Source of the DNA: a virus
IMG/VR virus record: IMGVR_UViG_3300025168_000892
Location: 1-20,270 of that record
Direction: 5' to 3' (one strand)
DNA: 20,270 nt
Shown: positions 14,720 through 20,270 of the stretch, piece after piece
How the letters are laid out: the number at the start of each line of letters is the position of its first letter
Position numbering within the stretch: the stretch's first letter is position 1
Program-made: the position numbers and the translations under genes
The notes under the pieces: model-generated
Told to the model about the DNA's origin: nothing
What the model saw: only the letters and a program-made list of their open reading frames with translations
Databases searched by the model: none

Positions 14720-15196
14720 TTATAATTCAAATGAGTCGAATTCATCTTCTTCGATCTCTTCCATTTGTTGTTCTTTTACTAATTCTAGAGTGTCTGGTAA
14801 TGTTGGGATCTCTAGTTCATCCTCTTCTTTGATAACTTGGTCAATAGTAACCTGATTAGGGTTTACTTCTTCTGTTACATCATCCATACTAGATGGAAAT
14901 TGTGTAGACTCTTCTCTGTCTGGTTGTGGGACTGTGTTAGGAGGAACTACTACATCAGTTTCTTCTGTATCATCTACAAATGAAAAAGAAAGTTTTTTAA
15001 CATACGCAGGTCTTTTACCTTTTAGTTTAGGATGTTTAAATACTTCATCCATTTCCCATTTCTTAACATTGTACTTAGTACACATGCCTTTTTTAGTTAT
15101 ACCGTCTGATAGATCTTTTAGGATCATATTAACAGTAATCTTTGTTGGTGTAACATTAGTGTTTTCTACACTAGCGTTAGGTCTTGTTTCAATCAT
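14720..15196 (-). CDS. Small protein with HTH-like core and acidic tail
   Basis: A 158-residue protein with no family I can name. Residues about 18-75 (ITVNMILKDLSDGITKKGMC, YNVKKWEMDEVFKHPKLKGK) look like a DNA-binding HTH followed by a basic strand. From about residue 77 the sequence is acidic, Pro/Thr/Glu-rich and probably disordered, ending IEEDEFDSFEL. It lies between the Sak4-like ATPase (11 bp away) and SSB (18 bp away), so a recombination or replication accessory role is likely from context. The leader is AAAATAATTAAACATG. Confidence 0.68.
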   Translation of the reverse strand: MIETRPNASVENTNVTPTKITVNMILKDLSDGITKKGMCTKYNVKKWEMDEVFKHPKLKGKRPAYVKKLSFSFVDDTEETDVVVPPNTVPQPDREESTQFPSSMDDVTEEVNPNQVTIDQVIKEEDELEIPTLPDTLELVKEQQMEEIEEDEFDSFEL

Positions 15197-15207
15197 GTTT
15201 AATTATT

Positions 15208-15975
15208 TTAGTCTATAAATATTTCTGACCATTCTACAGGCATGGTCTTACCTTTCAAGTGCTCACATCTACTACCAGCTACAATATCATCTAAAGAATC
15301 AAAACTGATCATAGTTTTATCATCTTCTCGATATATGTAACCAACTGCATCTGAGTTTGCACATGTTATCTGCTTAATCTTCCCGGTGAGGTCAAGGTCC
15401 TTTACTGCAACCTCTTTGCCTTTCTTCTCAAGCATCTTGTCCTTCAAGTGTCCAACTAATATGATATGATCTGCTAGTTTGTTCAAATTATCTATCCACT
15501 TTTTGTAGGCCATCCTTAAATATAGATAGCCAGCGCCATTAGGCAGTGCTAGAATTGACATTCCAGGATTCTTCTCATTGAAGTTTTTTCCCATCGGGGT
15601 TTTCATATAAATCTTTTTGCCTTCTGCCTCACACCATTCCTCAAGCTTAGAAATTGTGTCAATAGCAATATATTTATATGGTCGTCCTTCTTTCATAATA
15701 GCTTTACCTACTTCCGCAAGCTCTGCTAAACTATTTACTTTTACTTTTAATGCGTCTACCATATCTGAACCATCTTCAAGATCTATGATAAGACAACCAT
15801 CAAGCTGAGCTAATACAGAGGTTTTTCCTATTTTAGGTGCTCCATATATTATCATGTTCTTAGGCGATTTACGGCTAGCCTTTACCTTCTCTTTTGGTAA
15901 TTTCATAATATTTTCTTTTTGTGTGTGTGCCTTCTCAAGCATTTTTTCTACGTTATATTTACTTTGTGGTCCCAT
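15208..15975 (-). CDS. Sak4-like RecA-fold ATPase (AAA_24), single-strand annealing/recombination ATPase
   Basis: A RecA-fold ATPase of the phage Sak4/AAA_24 type. Walker A is GAPKIGKT (45-52), the next strand reads LIIDLEDGSD (62-71), Walker B IAIDTIS with D106, and the sensor-like HIILVGHLKDK (170-180). Family members work with an SSB in phage recombination, and an SSB gene is two genes downstream. From the ATG at 15975 the protein is 255 residues; a second ATG at 15906 gives MKLPKEKVKASRKS, close to the usual N-terminus of the family and also with an A-rich leader, so the true start may be 15906. The upstream 56-codon gene ends 4 bp before the longer start. Confidence 0.85.
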   Translation of the reverse strand: MGPQSKYNVEKMLEKAHTQKENIMKLPKEKVKASRKSPKNMIIYGAPKIGKTSVLAQLDGCLIIDLEDGSDMVDALKVKVNSLAELAEVGKAIMKEGRPYKYIAIDTISKLEEWCEAEGKKIYMKTPMGKNFNEKNPGMSILALPNGAGYLYLRMAYKKWIDNLNKLADHIILVGHLKDKMLEKKGKEVAVKDLDLTGKIKQITCANSDAVGYIYREDDKTMISFDSLDDIVAGSRCEHLKGKTMPVEWSEIFID

Positions 15976-15979
15976 AATA

Positions 15980-16150
15980 TTATTTAGTTTTTAATTTGGT
16001 CCTTTCATTTGTTTTAATATTTTTCATGTTATTAATTAATTTTACATTTCTTCGTGCTCTCGTATATCCTTGATACATATCTAGTACCCAGAAAATCAAC
16101 ATAGCTAGTACTATTAGACTAGGCCATATCACTACTATATCGTAACTCAT
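15980..16150 (-). CDS. Tiny single-pass membrane protein (56 aa)
   Basis: A complete 56-codon frame: ATG at 16150 and TAA at 15982-15980. One hydrophobic helix (IVVIWPSLIVLAMLIFWVLD, about residues 5-24) is followed by a basic tail rich in Arg, Lys and Asn ending TKLKTK, so the tail should be cytoplasmic. Its ATG overlaps the upstream stop codon as ATGA, and it fills an otherwise empty 171-bp gap up to the Sak4-like gene; these are the main reasons to call it real. No family is recognised. Confidence 0.68.
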   Translation of the reverse strand: MSYDIVVIWPSLIVLAMLIFWVLDMYQGYTRARRNVKLINNMKNIKTNERTKLKTK

Positions 16151-16353
16151 GCTCTTGGACCTGTATCAGGTGATAAACCTCCAGTACGTGTTTTACCATC
16201 ATACTGATCATCTCCTCCTGCAAGGTAATAGGCGGCAGCCCATAAATCTGCAAATCTTAGTAGTTGTTCTTCAGTATACTCTTGTTTACCTCCTGGGTCA
16301 AATACTGAGTCATCTTCATGCATTACTTCATGTAAGTATTCTTTTGCATCCAT
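16147..16353 (-). CDS. Small acidic protein, unknown
   Basis: A 68-residue acidic protein with a helical stretch YTEEQLLRFADLWAAAYYLA (about 26-45) and a Gly/Asp-rich C-terminal part (GGDDQYDGKTRTGGLSPDTG). No cysteines, membrane segment or known motif. It is translationally coupled to the tiny membrane protein downstream (ATGA overlap) and follows the next upstream gene by 22 bp. Short accessory genes of this kind are common in phage early regions; function unknown. Confidence 0.62.
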   Translation of the reverse strand: MDAKEYLHEVMHEDDSVFDPGGKQEYTEEQLLRFADLWAAAYYLAGGDDQYDGKTRTGGLSPDTGPRA

Positions 16354-16375
16354 AGTTTTAATTATTTTTTATTTA

Positions 16376-16561
16376 TTATTTTAAATCTTCAGCTTCTAAT
16401 TTATATTTATTTACTAAATCATCATAGATACGCTTAAGTTTGTCTTTAGATATAGTAGGACTAGTAAATACTGCTGTAGTTTCAGGTCCAATTTTAATCT
16501 TTGCTTTTTCCATAGACATTGCTAAGTTTTTACAAATCTCTATTGCTTTATTTTTTCCCAT
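16376..16561 (-). CDS. Small helical protein, unknown
   Basis: A 61-residue Lys-rich protein with an N-terminal helix (KAIEICKNLAMSMEKAKI) and a C-terminal helix (KDKLKRIYDDLVNKYKLEAE) joined by a strand-like GPETTAVFTSPTIS. No known family. The start is 1 bp after the stop of the collagen-like gene upstream, which supports its reality. Role unknown. Confidence 0.6.
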   Translation of the reverse strand: MGKNKAIEICKNLAMSMEKAKIKIGPETTAVFTSPTISKDKLKRIYDDLVNKYKLEAEDLK

Positions 16562-16562
16562 G

Positions 16563-17072
16563 TTATTCTATTCTAGACCAATTTGCTACTCCCCCTCCCA
16601 ATCTATCTTCAGGTCTCTGATCTTCTATTGGTTCCTCATCTCCTAATAATTGTTTTATATAGGTATTTGCTTCTTCAATTTTAGTCAATCTATCTTGAAA
16701 GCTTTCTATAGTCTTTTCTAAGGTTTTTGATACACCTAAACTAGAATCTCCAGGCTCTCCTTTTAAACCTTGTTCACCTTGTGGTCCAGGATTCCCTTGT
16801 TCTCCTTGGATACCATCTTCGCCTTGAATACCTTGAGGTCCTTGTTGGCCAGTAAATCCAGCTAATCCTTCCTTGCCATCAACGCCATCAACGCCATCTG
16901 CACCATTGCTTCCATGCAAACCATTTTTACCGTCTTTACCATCTTTACCATCTTTACCTTTTAAAGAAGTGTTTTTTACATTAGATACAATATTATTCTC
17001 TATTTGAGATGCTATATACATACCTGCTACAACCCCTACTACTAGGCTGACTATTATTACTACTATTTCCAT
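16563..17072 (-). CDS. Membrane-anchored collagen-like protein
   Basis: A 169-residue protein: one N-terminal membrane helix (VVIIVSLVVGVVAGMYIA, about 4-21), a short polar segment, then 24 uninterrupted Gly-X-Y triplets (G39 to about S110), beginning with GKDGKDGKDGKN and later PQGIQGEDGIQGEQG. A predicted coiled coil (about 115-143, TLEKTIESFQDRLTKIEEAN) follows, then an acidic tail. Collagen-like runs form triple helices and are usually found in phage tail fibres; here the repeat is tied to a membrane anchor and lies in the replication block beside the DnaB-like helicase. A trimeric membrane-bound protein is the straightforward prediction; its task is unknown. Confidence 0.82.
   Translation of the reverse strand: MEIVVIIVSLVVGVVAGMYIASQIENNIVSNVKNTSLKGKDGKDGKDGKNGLHGSNGADGVDGVDGKEGLAGFTGQQGPQGIQGEDGIQGEQGNPGPQGEQGLKGEPGDSSLGVSKTLEKTIESFQDRLTKIEEANTYIKQLLGDEEPIEDQRPEDRLGGGVANWSRIE
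16926..16958 (-). repeat. 9-bp tandem repeat in the collagen-like gene
   Basis: Near-identical 9-bp units (TTTACCATC on the + strand) encode the first Gly-Lys-Asp triplets. A similar run of GCCATCAAC units stands at 16875-16901 and encodes Gly-Val-Asp triplets. Such runs can expand or contract by slippage. Confidence 0.6.
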
Positions 17073-17090
17073 AATTTTTTAATTTTTAGT

Positions 17091-18035
17091 TTAAATTCTT
17101 TCGTTAATTGTAAATGTGCTCATATCTGCTTCAAAGGGAAGCATACCTAATAAACCGTCTCGGTTCTTTTCTATATGTACAGCTAATAATCCTACTGGAT
17201 CATGACTGCAATATAATTCTGTAATACCATATAGATCATAAGGACGTTGCAACATCATAACAACATGTGCATCCTGGCCAATACTATCACCACCAAATAA
17301 ATCTGTTAGTAATGGTTGATACTGAGCTTTAGCACGATGTTCTTGTTCTATGTTACGATTTAGTTGTGATAAGAGTATATTAATAACTCCCATTTTAGCT
17401 TGCATCCACATACATCCTTTAGATAATCTATCTAATTTCTGTAACTCATTGTCTGCACGGCCTGATACTAACCTACTATGATCAAATATATTTATAATCA
17501 TTCGATCTGGTAAAGCTGTAGTCATTTCTACACATGTATCCTTAATGTAGTCTATTGTTCTAGGTATATTATTAAACAGAATAGGATATTTCTTATATAC
17601 TGAGACTTTCTCTTTATATAATGAATATTCTTCTTCTGATAATTTACTTTCTACAGATAGTAAATCTAACACTTGCTTCTTAACATCTTTAGATCCAGCT
17701 CTTAAAATTTGTTGATGTCCAGGCATTTCAAATGACCAGTATAATACTATAATCTTTTTATCTGGATTGTTATCCAATAGATCAAATATTAATTGATTAC
17801 TAAATGCTGATTTACCTACACCTGGGCGTCCTGCAATTACATACATTTTACCTGGTTGTAGTCCACCTAATAAATTTTTATTAAGGCGATTCCATTTAGT
17901 AGGGAGAACTTTTCTCTTCCCCAACATTCCTGTTCTAACTTCATTTATAGATGTATCTACTGATTTTTTTATGCTTGAAAACCCTCTCTCTTTAAAGAGT
18001 TCTCGTAATTCTTGGTCTTTGTCCTTTTTCTCCAT
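17091..18035 (-). CDS. Replicative DNA helicase, DnaB C-terminal domain type
   Basis: A 314-residue RecA-fold helicase of the DnaB/T7 gp4 superfamily that should unwind DNA at the phage fork. Walker A is GRPGVGKS (69-76), motif 1a LYWSFEM with E103, Walker B INIFDHSR (181-188) with D185, motif 3 LLSQLNRN with Q224, motif 4 DSIGQDAHVVMMLQR (250-264), and a candidate arginine finger in KNRDGLLG (R292). The N-terminal primase-interaction domain of DnaB is missing; only about 55 residues precede the helicase core. Its 5' end overlaps the upstream gene by 44 bp in another frame, an unusually long overlap. Confidence 0.9.
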   Translation of the reverse strand: MEKKDKDQELRELFKERGFSSIKKSVDTSINEVRTGMLGKRKVLPTKWNRLNKNLLGGLQPGKMYVIAGRPGVGKSAFSNQLIFDLLDNNPDKKIIVLYWSFEMPGHQQILRAGSKDVKKQVLDLLSVESKLSEEEYSLYKEKVSVYKKYPILFNNIPRTIDYIKDTCVEMTTALPDRMIINIFDHSRLVSGRADNELQKLDRLSKGCMWMQAKMGVINILLSQLNRNIEQEHRAKAQYQPLLTDLFGGDSIGQDAHVVMMLQRPYDLYGITELYCSHDPVGLLAVHIEKNRDGLLGMLPFEADMSTFTINERI

Positions 18036-18558
18036 TTTCTGTTTGATTTTGTTCGTTTAAGTCTTCGTATTTTTCCCATGTGTGATTATTAATCCACACT
18101 TCTAAGTTTTGCAAATATCCTAGATTATTTCTATCTACAGTAAGCTGTTTATCCAAACATTTCATAATATACCTATGCTTATGAGCTTTAGTTCCTACTA
18201 TTGATTGGTATTTAGATTTAGCTTTTGCATTAGACTTAGAATCTGGATCTATAGCATGTAAAACACGAACACCCCTACTAGGAGAATTCACTTTAAAAGG
18301 ATATGTACCACATAACTCAGCAAACATTGCATCAAAATCAGATACAAAAAGATCGATGAACTCTTGTCTAATCACATGATTTCCAAGAGAATCACCGATC
18401 TTTATATAACCGTTGTGTTGCAATTCTGTTAAATTTGGTTTCAAGTTAAGGGTTGATAAATAGTTAAATCCTTTTCTATAAACAATATATAAATATGTAT
18501 AATCATCTGCTGACATACCCGTTTCCTTAAGTATCTCAAAGTCTAGTTCTATTTTCAT
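17992..18558 (-). CDS. Winged-helix-like protein, possible helicase loader or initiator
   Basis: A 188-residue protein. Residues about 12-70 (ETGMSADDYTYLYIVYRKGF, LTELQHNGYIKIGDS) look like a winged-helix domain; the middle holds SPSRGVRVLHAIDPDSKSNA and HKHRYIMKCLDKQLTVDRNN, and the tail is polar (EDLNEQNQTENGEKGQRPRI). I cannot name the family. Its 3' end overlaps the DnaB-like helicase start by 44 bp, so the two are probably co-translated; a loader or origin-binding role is reasonable but inferred. It is the first gene after a 61-bp gap holding a promoter-like box. Confidence 0.68.
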   Translation of the reverse strand: MKIELDFEILKETGMSADDYTYLYIVYRKGFNYLSTLNLKPNLTELQHNGYIKIGDSLGNHVIRQEFIDLFVSDFDAMFAELCGTYPFKVNSPSRGVRVLHAIDPDSKSNAKAKSKYQSIVGTKAHKHRYIMKCLDKQLTVDRNNLGYLQNLEVWINNHTWEKYEDLNEQNQTENGEKGQRPRITRTL

Positions 18559-18576
18559 ATTATAAAGATATTTTTT

Positions 18577-18606
18577 ATATTAATATATATTGTAACTGCA
18601 AATATA
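18577..18606 (-). promoter_or_regulatory. Candidate Bacteroidota-type promoter
   Basis: In the AT-rich 61-bp gap 18559-18619 the minus strand reads TATATTTG (18606-18599), an exact match to the Bacteroidota -7 box TAnnTTTG, about 40 bp before the ATG at 18558. A clear -33 TTTG box is not seen at the right distance, so confidence is limited. The palindrome ATATTAATAT (18577-18586) lies just downstream of the box and could be an operator. Confidence 0.4.
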
Positions 18607-18619
18607 CACAATTTTTTTA

Positions 18620-19774
18620 TTATAACCATTTTACACCTTTTAAATCGTACACTGCATTTTTAAGCCATTTCTCTTCTTGCGAATCTTTAATGTATAGTAC
18701 ATATATTTTACCTGTTTTACCTTCTTCCCATCTAATTAACCTACCTACACGTTGTATCATAGATAATGACTTAGATGTTAGTCCACAAATTATCCCTAAA
18801 TTAGCATTAGGTATATCAAATCCTTGATTTAAAGCTTTAGTTGAGCATAATACATTCACTTCACCCTCTTTAAACCTTCTTAGAGCCTCTTTACGCCTCT
18901 TACTGCTAATCTTGCTATGATATACTTCAGCTAGAGGTGTAACGCTCTCAGCCAGTTTATCTGTAAATGCATTTAGACCTCCAAAAGTTATAATTTTCTT
19001 ATCTAAGTTAGAATATACTATTTCTTTAAACTTATCTATCTTATTATAAGCTGTATCTACAATAGTCTTACGTTCTCGTATAGTTTTATAAAACCCAGCA
19101 GCATGTGATTTTAGTTCATAACTAACATTTGGACTCTTTAAAGCTGTTCTAGCAAAGTCAAACGCATTAGGTTCTAAAGCCATTTTATGAGATATAAACA
19201 AATTGTTTATTCTTTTATACTCTGTACGTTCCTTGTCTGTTAATTCTAAAGGAATACAATATATTTCATAAGGTGCAACTAAACCTCTAGCTACACATTC
19301 ATCTAATGATATTTCATATACTGTAGGTGCTAATTTAAATAGATCTATTCTATATCTTGGCTCTTCAGGCGGAGTTGCAGTCATACATAGTAATTTATTA
19401 TAAGTATTATTCTGAAAGAATCTTTTGTACTTATCACTTAATCCTAAATGTATCTCATCACATATTACTATATCATAGTGCTTACCTCTTAGTTTGTATG
19501 CAGACTGATAACACATTACTTCTACTCTGTCGAGGCAATCTGTGCATTCCCATTTGTCAAACTCTTCTCTAAATTGATCTTGTAATTGTATAGTAGGTAC
19601 TAATACTAATGCATTTTCTCCTCCACACCTATTAAGTGCAAAGTCTACAGCCATTACTCCACATCTAGATTTACCAAATCCTGTACCTGCTATAATGCTT
19701 CCATTACAATCATTAGAAGCCCAGTTATTTAATGCTAATCTCTGCTCTTTATCTTTAATTTTATGCATTTCCAT
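18620..19774 (-). CDS. SF2 DNA helicase (DExH, UvsW/RecG-like branch)
   Basis: A 384-residue superfamily 2 helicase. Motif I is GTGFGKS (30-36), Ia VLVPTIQLQDQF (57-68), II DEIH (106-109), III TATP (132-135), and the second RecA domain has ITFGG, VLCSTKALNQGFDIPNANLG (motif V) and QRVGRLIR (341-348, motif VI). Overall it resembles phage helicases such as T4 UvsW that remodel branched DNA and stalled forks. A short Cys pair (ECTDC, about 76-80) is an oddity. The start shares TAATG with the stop of the HTH gene upstream. Confidence 0.9.
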   Translation of the reverse strand: MEMHKIKDKEQRLALNNWASNDCNGSIIAGTGFGKSRCGVMAVDFALNRCGGENALVLVPTIQLQDQFREEFDKWECTDCLDRVEVMCYQSAYKLRGKHYDIVICDEIHLGLSDKYKRFFQNNTYNKLLCMTATPPEEPRYRIDLFKLAPTVYEISLDECVARGLVAPYEIYCIPLELTDKERTEYKRINNLFISHKMALEPNAFDFARTALKSPNVSYELKSHAAGFYKTIRERKTIVDTAYNKIDKFKEIVYSNLDKKIITFGGLNAFTDKLAESVTPLAEVYHSKISSKRRKEALRRFKEGEVNVLCSTKALNQGFDIPNANLGIICGLTSKSLSMIQRVGRLIRWEEGKTGKIYVLYIKDSQEEKWLKNAVYDLKGVKWL

Positions 19775-20163
19775 TATAGGTAGTATTTATATTCGATTTT
19801 TAATTCTTTTTTATGTGTAAAATATAGATCTAAGGCTCCTTTAACTGAAGGCACAGTACATTTTAATCTGTTTGCTAATTGCTTTCTAGTCAATTGCGGG
19901 TAACGTAAATGTCTGTATATAATATTTGTCCTTAATCTTGCAGCTCCGGGTCTAGTGTGTTTTTCTACAAACTTACTTACTGCGTATCTAGTGGGTAAGA
20001 GAGGACGCTTAAAAGCTGCTACTCCTATAGCATCTCTTGAATCCTCTTCTATTTCTCCACTGTATTTCCATAGTTGATCTGCAGTCTTAACAATAGGACC
20101 ATTATCCTTTTTCCATTGTTGTTCTTCTTCCATTTGCACAGCTACATGATGTCTCTCTTTCAT
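19774..20163 (-). CDS. Small HTH-domain protein
   Basis: A 129-residue protein whose C-terminal about 50 residues contain a helix-turn-helix: PQLTRKQLANRLKCTVPSVK (about 92-111), followed by a short wing. The N-terminal part is charged and helical (MKERHHVAVQMEEEQQWKKD, LWKYSGEIEEDSRD). It could regulate early transcription or assist the adjacent SF2 helicase, with which it shares a TAATG junction. No named family is recognised. A 14-bp spacer separates it from the truncated gene at the edge. Confidence 0.7.
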   Translation of the reverse strand: MKERHHVAVQMEEEQQWKKDNGPIVKTADQLWKYSGEIEEDSRDAIGVAAFKRPLLPTRYAVSKFVEKHTRPGAARLRTNIIYRHLRYPQLTRKQLANRLKCTVPSVKGALDLYFTHKKELKIEYKYYL

Positions 20164-20177
20164 ATCTATTGTTTTAG

Positions 20178-20270
20178 TTAAAAAATGTATCTTATTTTAT
20201 TCCAAGGAATTATATTATTGTGTAATTCTCTGAACCTTTTTATATACTCTCTTTTTAGTTGATATTCATA
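20178..20270 (-). CDS. C-terminal end of a gene cut by the window edge
   Basis: The last 93 bases form an open frame on the minus strand ending at TAA (20180-20178), giving 30 residues rich in aromatic and basic amino acids (YQLKREYIKRFRELHN then IPWNKIRYIF). The composition and its fit in the co-directional train support a real gene, but the fragment is too short to identify. Confidence 0.55.
   Translation of the reverse strand, partial: YEYQLKREYIKRFRELHNNIIPWNKIRYIF

Noticed and set aside
16149-16646. Two + strand frames opposite the small genes (16149-16355 and 16440-16646)
   Set aside because: The minus-strand frames show coupled starts and stops with neighbours; these do not, and their leucine- and serine-rich products look like shadows.
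16875-16958. CRISPR-like or regulatory repeat array
   Set aside because: The 9-bp units have no spacers and simply encode Gly-X-Y triplets.
1-20270. Stop-codon reassignment, as in some crAss-like phages
   Set aside because: Frames end normally at TAA and TGA (for example 3705-3707, 4537-4539, 16147-16149) with tight fits to the next start, and no gene needs read-through.

Overview
The window looks like part of the genome of a tailed, double-stranded DNA phage that infects a member of the Bacteroidota, possibly a flavobacterium. The evidence is a very AT-rich, tightly packed sequence, a complete phage-type replication set, and start sites that lack Shine-Dalgarno sequences. Instead, A/T-rich leaders of the type TTAAACAAATG or TAAATAAATG precede many genes, as is usual in Bacteroidota. 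The gene set (SSB with an acidic tip, Sak4-like ATPase, Toprim primase, DnaB-like helicase, SF2 helicase, FEN-type exonuclease, phosphoesterase) recalls crAss-like and related Bacteroidota podoviruses. That affiliation is inference; no portal, terminase, capsid or polymerase gene lies in the window to settle it.

Layout. Positions 1-3991 (+ strand) hold the 3' end of a late region: a very large protein entering from the left edge, then a four-helix membrane protein and a membrane-anchored coiled-coil protein that could be lysis genes. A bidirectional hairpin terminator (4026-4050) separates these from an opposing gene train that fills the rest of the window on the minus strand (4055-20270). 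Read in its own direction, from high to low coordinates, the train has an edge-truncated gene, a small HTH protein, an SF2 helicase, a candidate promoter, a winged-helix-like protein overlapping a DnaB-type helicase, a membrane-anchored collagen-like protein, three small genes (one of 56 codons), a Sak4-like ATPase, an HTH/acidic protein, SSB, primase, a metallophosphoesterase and a PD-(D/E)XK nuclease. A terminator at 11304-11327 closes that block.

After the terminator comes a second block: a zinc-ribbon protein, a metallopeptidase-like/vWA protein, a MoxR-type AAA+ ATPase, a small membrane protein and two large unrecognised proteins that look like distant paralogs. A 117-bp gap with a GC-rich stem follows, then a FEN-type exonuclease, an unknown protein and a DUF1599 (nucleotide-modification-associated) protein.

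The replication genes supply helicase, primase, SSB, recombination ATPase, junction nuclease and flap exonuclease functions. The most unusual part is the 6177-11289 block. It joins a chaperone-like MoxR/vWA pair to a zinc-ribbon protein, a membrane protein and the two paralogous unknowns, and is the best candidate here for an undescribed phage system. The collagen-like membrane protein inside the replication block is a second oddity.
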